Shown: piece by piece, positions 23,317 through 30,835 of the stretch
How the letters are laid out: each line of letters starts with the position of its first letter
Numbering within the stretch: position 1 is the stretch's first letter
Assembly: GCA_041658075.1 (NCBI GenBank)
Contig: JBBAAW010000009.1
Coordinates: forward strand, 1-33,526
Source: JBBAAW01 sp041658075
GTDB lineage: Bacteria > Patescibacteriota > WWE3 > UBA101185 > UBA10185
Direction of reading: 5' to 3'
Length of the DNA stretch: 33,526 bases
The notes under the pieces: generated by a model
The model's input: the letters and a program-made list of their open reading frames with translations, nothing else
What the model was told of the DNA's origin: nothing
Database searches by the model: none
Translations under genes and position numbers: made by a program

Positions 23317-23967
23317 TCATAACGCCTTATGCATCAAAAACAAGTACTCCAGTGCAAATTTATGCGCTACATTAGTTTCTTTAATTTCTTTTATAGCTTT
23401 TTCCAACTTATTAATTATGGATTGGTTGATTCTGGAAGCAATGACATCAAATCTTAACAAACCCTCCAAAAACTCAATGATCTCGTCTTTATCTTTTTGC
23501 GACACCTCTTTTGCCAAATCGAAAAGTTCCTCGTAACTTTTACCTGCTAAATCAAACTGTGGCAACCCCACAACTTCGGGCTTGCTTCCCCTCAGAATCA
23601 TCTTCTGGCATCGAGAAACCACAGTAGGCAAGAGTGATCCCTCCTTGTCGCATAAAAGGATTATCAGAGCAAAGGTAGGTGGTTCCTCCAAAATCTTGAG
23701 TAAACTCCCTTGGGCGTCGTCGGTCAGCAATTGAGCATCTTCAACCACAACCGCCTTTATTTTTTTTCTAAATGGTCGCTCCTGCAAAAACTTTTTGACC
23801 TCCTTAGCTTGCGCTATCCCGATTGATTTTTTTTCACTCTCTTTTTGTACAACAAGAAGGTCGGGAGAGGTAGCGTTGGCTTTAAACCCGTGCGTCGATA
23901 ATAGTTCCCAAGCCTTTTCAAGCCGCTCTTTTTTATTAGAACTTAAAATTAAGACAGAACCCAACAT
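23317..23967 (-). CDS. holB: DNA polymerase III delta-prime subunit-like protein
   Basis: Clamp-loader type protein, 216 residues from the ATG at 23967. The upstream part of the open frame overlaps gyrB and is not coding. It begins MLGSVLILSSNKKERLEKAWE. The conserved core is VVVEDAQLLTDDAQGSLLKI and LEEPP followed by ILLCDKEGSLLPTVVSRCQK, the delta-prime/DnaX sensor region (VSRCQ). There is no Walker A, as expected for delta-prime. It is shorter than the typical protein of about 300 residues, since the C-terminal oligomerisation domain is reduced. It is divergent from gyrB, with only 21 nt between the two start codons. Confidence 0.85.
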   Translation of the reverse strand: MLGSVLILSSNKKERLEKAWELLSTHGFKANATSPDLLVVQKESEKKSIGIAQAKEVKKFLQERPFRKKIKAVVVEDAQLLTDDAQGSLLKILEEPPTFALIILLCDKEGSLLPTVVSRCQKMILRGSKPEVVGLPQFDLAGKSYEELFDLAKEVSQKDKDEIIEFLEGLLRFDVIASRINQSIINKLEKAIKEIKETNVAHKFALEYLFLMHKAL

Positions 23968-23969
23968 GC

Positions 23970-23979
23970 TATAATCATA
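23970..23979. promoter_or_regulatory. Overlapping divergent -10 elements for gyrB (+) and holB (-)
   Basis: Plus strand: TATAAT at 23970-23975 preceded by TGc (extended -10), 13 nt before the gyrB ATG at 23989. Minus strand: TATGAT at 23979-23974, 6 nt before the holB ATG at 23967. The two hexamers share two base pairs, so both promoters cannot be melted by separate polymerases at once. No good -35 is seen for either. Confidence 0.55.
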
Positions 23980-23988
23980 CAGCAACTT

Positions 23989-26900
23989 ATGGCTAAGGAC
24001 GTAAAAAAACAAATTGTAGAAGACTATGGAGCCGACCAAATTCAGGTACTTGAGGGGCTTGAGCCTGTTAGAAAACGACCTGGAATGTACATTGGCTCCA
24101 CGGGTATTGAAGGTCTCCATCATTTAGTAACCGAAATCGTTAATAACTCCATGGATGAAGCCATTGCGGGCTTTGCTACACACATTAAACTTGAATTTTT
24201 TAAAGACGGCTCCGTTGCTGTCTATGACAACGGAAGGGGAGTTCCTTACGGAATTAAACCAGAATACGGGATTTCTGCCTTGGAACTAGCTTACACCAGA
24301 CTTCACGCGGGAGGAAAATTTGGCGGAGGCGGATACAAGGTATCAAGCGGACTTCACGGGGTAGGAGCCTCTGTTGTTAACGCGTTGTCTTCGTGGTGCC
24401 GTGTAATAGTAAAAAGAAATGGCGATACGGTAATGCAAGAGTACCATGATGGAGGAAAACCTCTCGCCCCGGTATATAAGATCGATCCAAAAAAGCCGGC
24501 ATCGAAAATAAAGAACGCAGAATGGCTGATAGACCTACCTTCCTGGAACTACAACACCGAGACTATCGTACAATTCAACCCCGACCCAAAAATTTTTGAA
24601 ACCACTAACTTCTCTTTTAAATACTTTTTAGCTCAAGTTCGCGAATATGCCTATTTAACGGCGGGAATCAAATTTGAACTTATAGATCATCGATCAGATG
24701 AATCCTGTACATATTATTTTGAAGGCGGTATTAAAACATTTTTAGATAATTTAAACAGCAACAAAAAAGTTGCCCACCAAAAGCCTTTTTACGCAAAAAA
24801 AGAAAGTGACAATGTGATGGTAGAAGTGGCCTTTCAGTATAACGACAGCTTTAACGAAAATGTTTTGTGTTTTGCAAACCATGTTAAAAACCCTGAAGGC
24901 GGAACTCACTTAACAGGTTTTAGAAGCGCCCTCACCAAAACTATTAACGATTACGCTCGAAAAAAAGGTTACCTTAAAGAGAGCGACGATAGTTTGTCGG
25001 GCGAAGATACAAAAGAGGGGCTCTCCGCTATAGTCTCCGTTAAGCTAGACTCCTCCATCCTGCAATTTGAAGGTCAAACGAAGGCAAAATTAGGAAATAC
25101 TAGTGTGCGACAAGCGGTTGAGACAGTGGTTAAAGAGTCGCTCGACTTGTTTTTTGAGGAAAATCCCAGAGAGGCACAGGCGATTGTGGAAAAGAATCTT
25201 GTTGCAATGAAAGCTAGAGTTGCTGCTAAAGCCGCGCGTGACACAGTTATAAGAAAATCCGCGTTGGAAGGTGGAGGAGTGCTACCGGGAAAGTTAGCTG
25301 ATTGCCAAGAAAAAGATTCAACAAAAACGGAGTTGTTCATAGTGGAAGGGGACTCTGCAGGCGGATGTTGGGCGGGGGACACGTTGGTTGCTCTAGCCGA
25401 CGGAAGAAATTTATCCTTTGAAGATTTGGTAAAAGAGCACAATGAAGGAAAACAAAACTATTGCTACACTATAAAAGCGGACAGAACTGTTGGACTGGCT
25501 CCTATTAAAGAACCTAGAATAACAAAGGCCGATGCCCAAGTAATAGAAGTCACTCTTGATAATGGGAAACCACTAAAATGTACTCCAAACCACCTCTTTA
25601 TGATGAGGGATGGAAGCTACAAAGAGGCAAAAAATCTTAAAACCAATCATTCTTTAATGCCGTTTAGACAACAGCTTTCTCGAATAGGTAGGAGGATTAC
25701 TATAAAAGGCTACAAGTTAGTATTTGACCCGGAACTTAATCGTTGGATTTTTACCCATATGCTGGCGGACCAATATAACCTTGAACACAGTTTATATTTC
25801 AAAGAAACCGGCGAACACAGACATCATGGCGACTTTAACAAATTAAATAATAATCCTGACAATGTTAGTAGACTTGGAAAAGAAGAGCACCTAAGACTCC
25901 ACACCTTAATGGCAAAAAAAACCCTTAATAAACCGAGTGTGCGGGAAAAGCTTAAAGAATTACGACAAAGTCCAGAGTATAAAGCAAAAATAAGTAAAAT
26001 TATGTCTCAACCAAAAATGAAAGCGATGCTTAGCAAAAGGGCCAAAAAACAATGGGAAAATCCGAAATATAAAGAACAGATGGTTCAAAATTTTAAGGAC
26101 TTTTATGCAGAAAATGAAGATTACAGAAAAGAAAACAGCTTACTACTTAACCAAGAACAAAAGAAATACTGGGGCAAGGTAGAAAACAAAAAAAAGCAGT
26201 CGGAGCGCGTTACACAATTTTATGCAGATCACCCCGAAAAAAAATCCGAATTAAGTTTAATGGCAATGGATCAATGGAAAGATCCAAAACTATTAGAGTG
26301 GCGAAAAAACAAGACCAAAGAGCAGTGGACAGAAAGCTTTAAAGAAAAACGTGTAAAGGCTTACAGTCGCACATATCTTAATAAGGCGCTTTATTCTTTG
26401 CACGGCATTTTAACGCAAAAACAAAATCCAGCAATTTTAGAGTCAGAATACAGTCAGCTTAGAAAAGCCACAAACGACAAAAGTTTGCTACGCTACGACA
26501 CTATAAAAACCAGATTTTTCAATGGTGACGACAGTAAACTTTACGAAGCCATAGCAAATTTCAACCACCGTATCAAAAGTATTAGAAAGCTTGAACAGAC
26601 AATTCCCGTGTACGACTTTGAGGTAGAGGATACACACAATTACGCCCTGGCATCAGGAGTTTTTGTACACAATAGCGCAAAACAGGGGAGGGATAGAAAA
26701 ATACAAGCTATATTGCCTCTTTTTGGAAAGCCTTTAAACAGCGAACGCGCCCGATTAGATAAAATTGTAGATTCTGATAGGTTTAAAAACCTAATAACTG
26801 CCGTGGGAGCAGGAATCGGGGAAGCGTATAATCCTGCAAAACTACGCTACGGCAAAATAATTATCATGTCTGATGCCGATGTTGATGGATCGCACATACA

Positions 26901-27285
26901 AACTCTTTACCTTACTTTTTTCTTTCGTCACATGATAGAACTTATTGATAACGGGCATATTTACCTTTCTGTGCCACCTTTATATAAAGCCAGTTGGGGT
27001 AAGGAGAAAAAATATTTGTTTGACGACAACGACAGAATCGAGTTTTTAAAGACTGAATCGGGAAAAAAAGCTATTATCCAAAGATTTAAAGGTTTAGGAG
27101 AAATGAACGCAGATGAACTTTGGGAAACTACTATGAATCCGGAAAATAGAAAACTTAAAAAAATATCTGTTGACGACGCCTCAAAAGCCGACGAAGTCTT
27201 TACAATGTTGATGGGGGATGAGGTTGCCCCACGCAAAAGATTCATCCAAACTCATGCCAAACAGGCTAACGTTGACATTACTTAA
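23989..27285 (+). CDS. gyrB: DNA gyrase subunit B with an in-frame intein
   Basis: ATPase subunit of gyrase, 1098 codons as a precursor; removal of the 436-residue intein leaves about 662 residues, the normal length. Extein features: GHKL ATPase motif NNSMDEAIAG with the catalytic Glu, DNGRGVP, and GGKFGGGGYKVSSGLHGVG; the TOPRIM glutamate in VEGDSAGG (residues 451-458 region) and, after the intein, the metal-binding MSDADVDGSHI near residue 960; the ending RKRFIQTHAKQANVDI is typical. The intein divides the TOPRIM catalytic centre, so activity requires splicing. The start ATG is 13 nt after an extended -10 and has no Shine-Dalgarno. Confidence 0.96.
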   Translation: MAKDVKKQIVEDYGADQIQVLEGLEPVRKRPGMYIGSTGIEGLHHLVTEIVNNSMDEAIAGFATHIKLEFFKDGSVAVYDNGRGVPYGIKPEYGISALELAYTRLHAGGKFGGGGYKVSSGLHGVGASVVNALSSWCRVIVKRNGDTVMQEYHDGGKPLAPVYKIDPKKPASKIKNAEWLIDLPSWNYNTETIVQFNPDPKIFETTNFSFKYFLAQVREYAYLTAGIKFELIDHRSDESCTYYFEGGIKTFLDNLNSNKKVAHQKPFYAKKESDNVMVEVAFQYNDSFNENVLCFANHVKNPEGGTHLTGFRSALTKTINDYARKKGYLKESDDSLSGEDTKEGLSAIVSVKLDSSILQFEGQTKAKLGNTSVRQAVETVVKESLDLFFEENPREAQAIVEKNLVAMKARVAAKAARDTVIRKSALEGGGVLPGKLADCQEKDSTKTELFIVEGDSAGGCWAGDTLVALADGRNLSFEDLVKEHNEGKQNYCYTIKADRTVGLAPIKEPRITKADAQVIEVTLDNGKPLKCTPNHLFMMRDGSYKEAKNLKTNHSLMPFRQQLSRIGRRITIKGYKLVFDPELNRWIFTHMLADQYNLEHSLYFKETGEHRHHGDFNKLNNNPDNVSRLGKEEHLRLHTLMAKKTLNKPSVREKLKELRQSPEYKAKISKIMSQPKMKAMLSKRAKKQWENPKYKEQMVQNFKDFYAENEDYRKENSLLLNQEQKKYWGKVENKKKQSERVTQFYADHPEKKSELSLMAMDQWKDPKLLEWRKNKTKEQWTESFKEKRVKAYSRTYLNKALYSLHGILTQKQNPAILESEYSQLRKATNDKSLLRYDTIKTRFFNGDDSKLYEAIANFNHRIKSIRKLEQTIPVYDFEVEDTHNYALASGVFVHNSAKQGRDRKIQAILPLFGKPLNSERARLDKIVDSDRFKNLITAVGAGIGEAYNPAKLRYGKIIIMSDADVDGSHIQTLYLTFFFRHMIELIDNGHIYLSVPPLYKASWGKEKKYLFDDNDRIEFLKTESGKKAIIQRFKGLGEMNADELWETTMNPENRKLKKISVDDASKADEVFTMLMGDEVAPRKRFIQTHAKQANVDIT
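25366..26673 (+). mobile_element. Intein in GyrB with HNH homing endonuclease
   Basis: A 436-residue protein intron between EGDSAGG and SAKQGRDR of GyrB, at the same site as cyanobacterial GyrB inteins. Splicing residues: Cys1 (CWAGDTLVAL), block B threonine/histidine in CTPNHLFMM, block F VYDFEVEDTHNYALASG, the C-terminal His-Asn (GVFVHN) and Ser as the +1 extein residue. The block-A part GRNLSFEDLVKEHNEGKQNY resembles the Synechocystis GyrB intein. Near intein residues 150-180 lies an HNH motif (HRHHGDFNKLNNNPDNVSRL and EEHLRLH), so it could be an active homing element. A basic repeat region follows the nuclease. Confidence 0.93.
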
Positions 27286-27331
27286 ATAATCTGCGAACCT
27301 TGAATTAGTATAAAATTGAAAGGAATATAAA

Positions 27332-27859
27332 ATGTCGGTAGCTCCGGTTTTTCCAAATTATTTAGAAGCAGATACTGGGGAAGAAACAGCAGCAAGAATA
27401 AATGCGTTTGTACCCCTTGAATTTGCCTTTGAGAAACTAAAGGTGGGGGATGAGATTAGATCTTCCACGATGAGCGGTGCACGAGCGGAAGTTGATGCTC
27501 AAGCCGTATTGGGAATGATGACTGAGTTGGCAGAACAGAAGGATTGGGAATTTCATTCGTACGCAGACGGGTCGTGTGGGTTTATTGCAGATGTCGGCCC
27601 TGGATACCTTTCTATCCATCTTAAAACAGCGGAGGACGGAAGTCGCTATTCAGAAGTGGTAAAAAGATCTGAACGATATCAAGAGATGCCAGATTGGTTA
27701 ATTAAGGTAAAAGCAACGGTTGATGATACTGTGATTGAGGTTTTGCGATTTGATCCTAAGGATTATGTGCCACCAAAATATGACGGGTCGGTGCATTCTT
27801 TACTATCTATACCAGAGGGTTGGGACCCTTTTTGGAGCACTGCAAGAATCGATGGGTAA
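27332..27859 (+). CDS. Hypothetical protein
   Basis: A 175-residue soluble, acidic protein with no membrane segment or signal peptide. I do not recognise the family. Visible stretches are FEKLKVGDEIRSSTMSGA, WEFHSYADGSCGFIADVGPG and LSIPEGWDPFWSTARIDG; Trp and Pro are frequent near the end and there is a single cysteine. The start is supported by AAAGGA 8 nt before the ATG, a clearer Shine-Dalgarno than its neighbours have. It lies 46 nt downstream of gyrB and ends 142 nt before the next gene, so it may be a separate accessory gene or the distal part of the gyrB message. Confidence 0.7.
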   Translation: MSVAPVFPNYLEADTGEETAARINAFVPLEFAFEKLKVGDEIRSSTMSGARAEVDAQAVLGMMTELAEQKDWEFHSYADGSCGFIADVGPGYLSIHLKTAEDGSRYSEVVKRSERYQEMPDWLIKVKATVDDTVIEVLRFDPKDYVPPKYDGSVHSLLSIPEGWDPFWSTARIDG

Positions 27860-27965
27860 TAGACAGAAAGCTTCGGTTCATATTGTCATATAACCACTAA
27901 CCACGAGGTTAGGAATTGCATAAGGCTGATTGCTCAACCTCCAATTGTACAAGTATACTGGGGGC

Positions 27966-27995
27966 TTGCTTCAATGTCAAACAAACTGATATAAG
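27966..27995 (+). promoter_or_regulatory. Predicted leaderless promoter of the Gre-like gene
   Basis: -35 TTGCTT (27966-27971), 18-nt spacer ending TGa (extended -10), -10 TATAAG (27990-27995), then exactly 6 nt to the ATG at 28002. The expected transcription start is the A of the start codon. Confidence 0.6.
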
Positions 27996-28001
27996 TCTAG
28001 T

Positions 28002-28274
28002 ATGGATAAATCTAGCGATGTGGATAGGTGGCGGGACGAGCTTATCAACTTTAGAGAAAAGCGGGATAGACTAATTACAGAATTGGGAGAGTATGCCCAG
28101 GAAAACAGGGATCTAAGGGAAAATTCCGCGTATCTTCATACAGAACAAAAAATTCAAATAGTCGACGCGCAAATAACAGGAATATTGGCAGAATTCGGTA
28201 AAATTAACCTCGCTAGGAAGAAAGCGGAGCATGCTCTAAAAAAGCCGCGCAAGTTGTCAAGAGTTGATTTATAA
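28002..28274 (+). CDS. Stand-alone GreA/GreB N-terminal coiled-coil domain protein
   Basis: A 90-residue, charged, helical protein resembling only the N-terminal hairpin of transcript-cleavage factors. The tip motif of GreA (GDLxENAEY) appears as RDLRENSAYLHTEQK near residues 36-50, so the acidic pair (Asp and Glu of DLREN) that reaches the RNA polymerase active site is present. QIVDAQITGILAEFG matches the return helix of GreA. The C-terminal FKBP-like domain of about 80 residues, which binds the polymerase rim, is absent, and the protein ends in a basic tail (KKAEHALKKPRKLSRVDL). It could be a minimal secondary-channel factor or an inhibitor. No Shine-Dalgarno; promoter abuts the ATG. Confidence 0.65.
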   Translation: MDKSSDVDRWRDELINFREKRDRLITELGEYAQENRDLRENSAYLHTEQKIQIVDAQITGILAEFGKINLARKKAEHALKKPRKLSRVDL

Positions 28275-28292
28275 ACTATTATCTGCTATTTT
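28264..28292 (+). promoter_or_regulatory. Predicted promoter of hppA
   Basis: -35 TTGATT (28264-28269) lies in the last codons of the Gre-like gene; 17-nt spacer ending TGc (extended -10), -10 TATTTT (28287-28292), 14 nt to the ATG at 28307. Expected leader about 7-8 nt; no Shine-Dalgarno. Confidence 0.5.
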
Positions 28293-28306
28293 ATCCACAT
28301 TAAATT

Positions 28307-30331
28307 ATGAACATTCAACTAATAGCTTTATATACCGCCCCCGCAACAGCTTTAATAGCGCTTGGATACGGGTTCTTTCTTTCAAAAAAAATCACCAGTC
28401 AACAAGTACAAAATGAAAAATTAAAAGCCATAGGAAAAGCCATTAGTGACGGGGCCATGGCCTATTTAAAAAAGCAATTTAGCATTGTAATACCCATTAT
28501 GGCGATTCTTTCTGCAGTCATTGCCATTGGACTTGGTTTAGGAACCGCCGTTACTTTCTTAATGGGCGCAATTTTTAGTGCGATCATTGGATATTTAGGC
28601 ATGTCGATCGCAGTTAAAGCCAATGTTAGAACGGCAGAAAGCGCTCTGCAAGGCCTGAATCCTGCCTTAAAAGTTGCCTTCAATGCAGGAACCGTGAACG
28701 GAATGCTGGTGGTTGGTTTGGGACTCTTAGGTGTGTCACTCATTTATATGTACTCCTATTTTACTTATATTGCGCAGGGGCCAGAAGTTGTAGCGGCATA
28801 CGCCACTCACGTTTTGGTGGGCTACGGCTTTGGAGCCGCTCTTTTAGCCTTATTCATGAGAGTCGGCGGAGGCATTTTTACCAAGGCAGCTGATGTGGGC
28901 GCAGATCTTGTGGGTAAAGTGGAAAAAGGTATCCCAGAAGATGACCCAAGAAACCCGGCTGTCATTGCAGATAATGTTGGCGACAACGTGGGCGACTGTG
29001 CTGGTATGGCAGCCGATGTTTTTGAATCGTACGCCTTAACCATTGTAGCCGCTATGATCTTGGGCGGAAGCTTGTTTGGATTAAAAGGCGTGGTTTTCCC
29101 TCTGTTGGCTAGATCGGGCGCCGTTTTAACTTCCATTTTAGGAACTTTCTTTGTTAAAGCTAAAAACGATTCAGAAAACGCCTTAAAACCGTTAATAAGA
29201 GGGTTTGTTGTATCAGCAGTCTCAGCAGTAGTAGTCTTTTTAGCTCTTGGAACATTTCTGCTTGGCGAACCTAGAGCTGGATATGCCGCTGTCGTGGGAA
29301 TCGTCGCCATGATTGCCTTGTTATTTGTTACTAAATACTACACCGGACCAGGAGAAAAGCCTGTAGTGGGGATCTCAAAAGCATCTCAAACCGGCGCGGG
29401 AACTAACTTAATTGCCGGACTTGGTTATGGCATGGAATCAACCTTTGTATCAGTCTTAATAGTTTGCGCCGCTATTTACGCGGGCTACTCTTTACTTGGA
29501 TTTTACGGAATTTCACTAGCCGGTATGGGCATGCTTGCCACTACCGGAATTATCATGGCTTTAGACACTTTTGGTCCAATTGCCGACAATGCTCAAGGTC
29601 TGGTAGAAATGAGTGGACTTTCAGAAAAAGCTGCCAAAGTTACCGGCGGACTTGACGCAGTAGGAAACACCACCAAAGCCTTAACCAAAGGCTTTGCGGT
29701 AGGTTCGGCCGCCGTGGCCGCCAGCTCGCTTTTTGCCACTTATTTTGAGGTCACCGGTCTCAAAGCAATAAACATCGCTGAACCCGTGGTTTTCATTGGA
29801 GTGCTTTTGGGAGGAGCTTTGCCATTTTTGTTTAGTTCACGACTAATCAGTTCAGTAGGAAAAGCCGCTTTTGCCGTAGTAGAAGAAGTTAGAAGGCAGT
29901 TTAGAGAAATTCCTGGAATTATGGAGGGTAAAGCTTTGCCTGACTATTCCAAAGCTGTAGAAATTGTTACGGCCGCTGCGCAAAAAGAATTAGTTATCCC
30001 TGCGGCCATAGTAGTTTTATCACCTGTTGTGGTTGGACTTTTGGGAGCGCAGGCACTTGGAGGTTTTCTTGCAGGATCGGTAGTAGTTGGACTTTTGATG
30101 GCTTTTTTTATGTGCAACACGGGCGGAGCTTGGGACAACGCTAAAAAATATATTGAGGATGGCAACTTTGGCGGTAAAGGAAGTGACACTCACAAAGCCG
30201 CCGTGGTAGGCGACACCGTGGGTGATCCGCTTAAGGATACCGCCGGTCCCGCGCTTAATCCCATGATGAAAATAGTGCAGATTGTAGCGCTTCTTATCGC
30301 ACCCGCTGTCATTGCATTATTTGGAATGTAA
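28307..30331 (+). CDS. hppA: Membrane-bound proton-pumping pyrophosphatase, K+-independent type
   Basis: Integral membrane enzyme of 674 residues with about 16 helices that hydrolyses PPi and exports protons. Substrate and metal motifs: DVGADLVGKVEKGIPEDDPR (near residues 197-216), DNVGDNVGDCAGMAADVFES directly after, and near the C-terminus GGAWDNAKKYIE with DTVGDPLKDTAGPALNP. The position that sets potassium dependence is Lys in GNTTKALTKGFAVGSA (about residue 457); K+-dependent enzymes have Ala there, so this one should not need potassium. For a fermentative, symbiotic-lifestyle cell this would conserve biosynthetic PPi energy as a proton gradient (inference). Confidence 0.95.
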   Translation: MNIQLIALYTAPATALIALGYGFFLSKKITSQQVQNEKLKAIGKAISDGAMAYLKKQFSIVIPIMAILSAVIAIGLGLGTAVTFLMGAIFSAIIGYLGMSIAVKANVRTAESALQGLNPALKVAFNAGTVNGMLVVGLGLLGVSLIYMYSYFTYIAQGPEVVAAYATHVLVGYGFGAALLALFMRVGGGIFTKAADVGADLVGKVEKGIPEDDPRNPAVIADNVGDNVGDCAGMAADVFESYALTIVAAMILGGSLFGLKGVVFPLLARSGAVLTSILGTFFVKAKNDSENALKPLIRGFVVSAVSAVVVFLALGTFLLGEPRAGYAAVVGIVAMIALLFVTKYYTGPGEKPVVGISKASQTGAGTNLIAGLGYGMESTFVSVLIVCAAIYAGYSLLGFYGISLAGMGMLATTGIIMALDTFGPIADNAQGLVEMSGLSEKAAKVTGGLDAVGNTTKALTKGFAVGSAAVAASSLFATYFEVTGLKAINIAEPVVFIGVLLGGALPFLFSSRLISSVGKAAFAVVEEVRRQFREIPGIMEGKALPDYSKAVEIVTAAAQKELVIPAAIVVLSPVVVGLLGAQALGGFLAGSVVVGLLMAFFMCNTGGAWDNAKKYIEDGNFGGKGSDTHKAAVVGDTVGDPLKDTAGPALNPMMKIVQIVALLIAPAVIALFGM

Positions 30332-30442
30332 ATCTAACTGACTCGCTAAGAATGTGATAATTTTAAATTGAAGTTACATTAATCAAGAGGTATTGAAGGA
30401 AGTATGGAAAAGGCACCTCAATTCTACAGCAAACATCAGTGT

Positions 30443-30673
30443 CTAGTCGAGATGCCTCTCTGGGTGGAAGTTCCTATACCTTCCTGGCTTTTGTGTACCC
30501 ACGATCGTGGAGCCACTGCACCACCCTAGCCACAACCTCTGAGCCCTCACTACTCCAGTTACGGGATAATCGCTTGCTAACTTTACCTTCAAATCCGCCG
30601 CGCAACGCACAACATCATCTCGGTTAAGCGGCTCGCCAGCGTTCACTTTCACCCACACCTTTTGATCTTCCAC
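30443..30673 (-). CDS. Small hypothetical protein
   Basis: Candidate 76-residue protein starting at GTG (30673). The support is a textbook Shine-Dalgarno AGGAGG 6 nt before the GTG and a promoter-like TTGTGT-N17-TATAAT further upstream. A GTG at 30694 in the same frame would lie before the Shine-Dalgarno. The product begins with a short charged part (VEDQKVWVKVNAGEPLNRDD), then VVRCAADLKVKLASDYPVTG and a Trp/Gly part LWLGWCSGSTIVGTQKPG. No membrane segment or known motif. It is opposite in direction to its neighbours. No family recognised. Confidence 0.5.
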   Translation of the reverse strand: MEDQKVWVKVNAGEPLNRDDVVRCAADLKVKLASDYPVTGVVRAQRLWLGWCSGSTIVGTQKPGRYRNFHPERHLD

Positions 30674-30723
30674 CTTGTCCCTCCTGTTTCCCACTGCTGA
30701 TTGATGATTGGCTTATAAGTTAA

Positions 30724-30752
30724 TTATAGACAAAGGAAACGAATCACACAAC
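30724..30752 (-). promoter_or_regulatory. Possible promoter of the small minus-strand gene
   Basis: Minus strand: TTGTGT (30752-30747), 17-nt spacer, perfect TATAAT (30729-30724). The GTG at 30673 is about 50 nt downstream, leaving room for a normal leader with the AGGAGG. This contrasts with the start-proximal promoters of the other genes. Confidence 0.45.
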
Positions 30753-30797
30753 TATAGGATAACAGCTCAAAACGTTCCTATTGTTTGATGGCAATGC

Positions 30798-30826
30798 TTG
30801 AAAAGTCGTCCCAAAATTGCTAACAT
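30798..30826 (+). promoter_or_regulatory. Predicted start-proximal promoter of gyrA
   Basis: -35 TTGAAA (30798-30803), 17-nt spacer ending TGc (extended -10), -10 TAACAT (30821-30826), 9 nt, ATG at 30836. Predicted leader is about 2-4 nt and no Shine-Dalgarno is seen. Confidence 0.55.
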
Positions 30827-30835
30827 ACATGGGTT

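Larger units (their letters stand above)
30332..30835. other. 504-nt gap between hppA and gyrA
   Basis: The only long stretch without a well-known gene. It holds a likely small minus-strand gene (30443-30673) with its own promoter, and the gyrA promoter at the right edge. I see no tRNA, repeat array or rho-independent terminator in it. Confidence 0.6.

Noticed and set aside
27898..27913. Inverted repeat CTAACC-acga-GGTTAG after the hypothetical gene
   Set aside because: Only a 6-bp stem and no T-run follows on either strand, so I do not call it a terminator.
28822..29310. 162-codon open frame on the minus strand opposite hppA
   Set aside because: Shadow of hppA: low-complexity Ala/Pro/Thr/Lys translation, no start signal, and hppA is certain in the other strand.
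30404..30529. 41-codon plus-strand frame with GAAGGA just before the ATG
   Set aside because: It overlaps the better supported minus-strand gene at 30443-30673, has short spacing to the purine run, and its translation shows no motif. It cannot be fully excluded.
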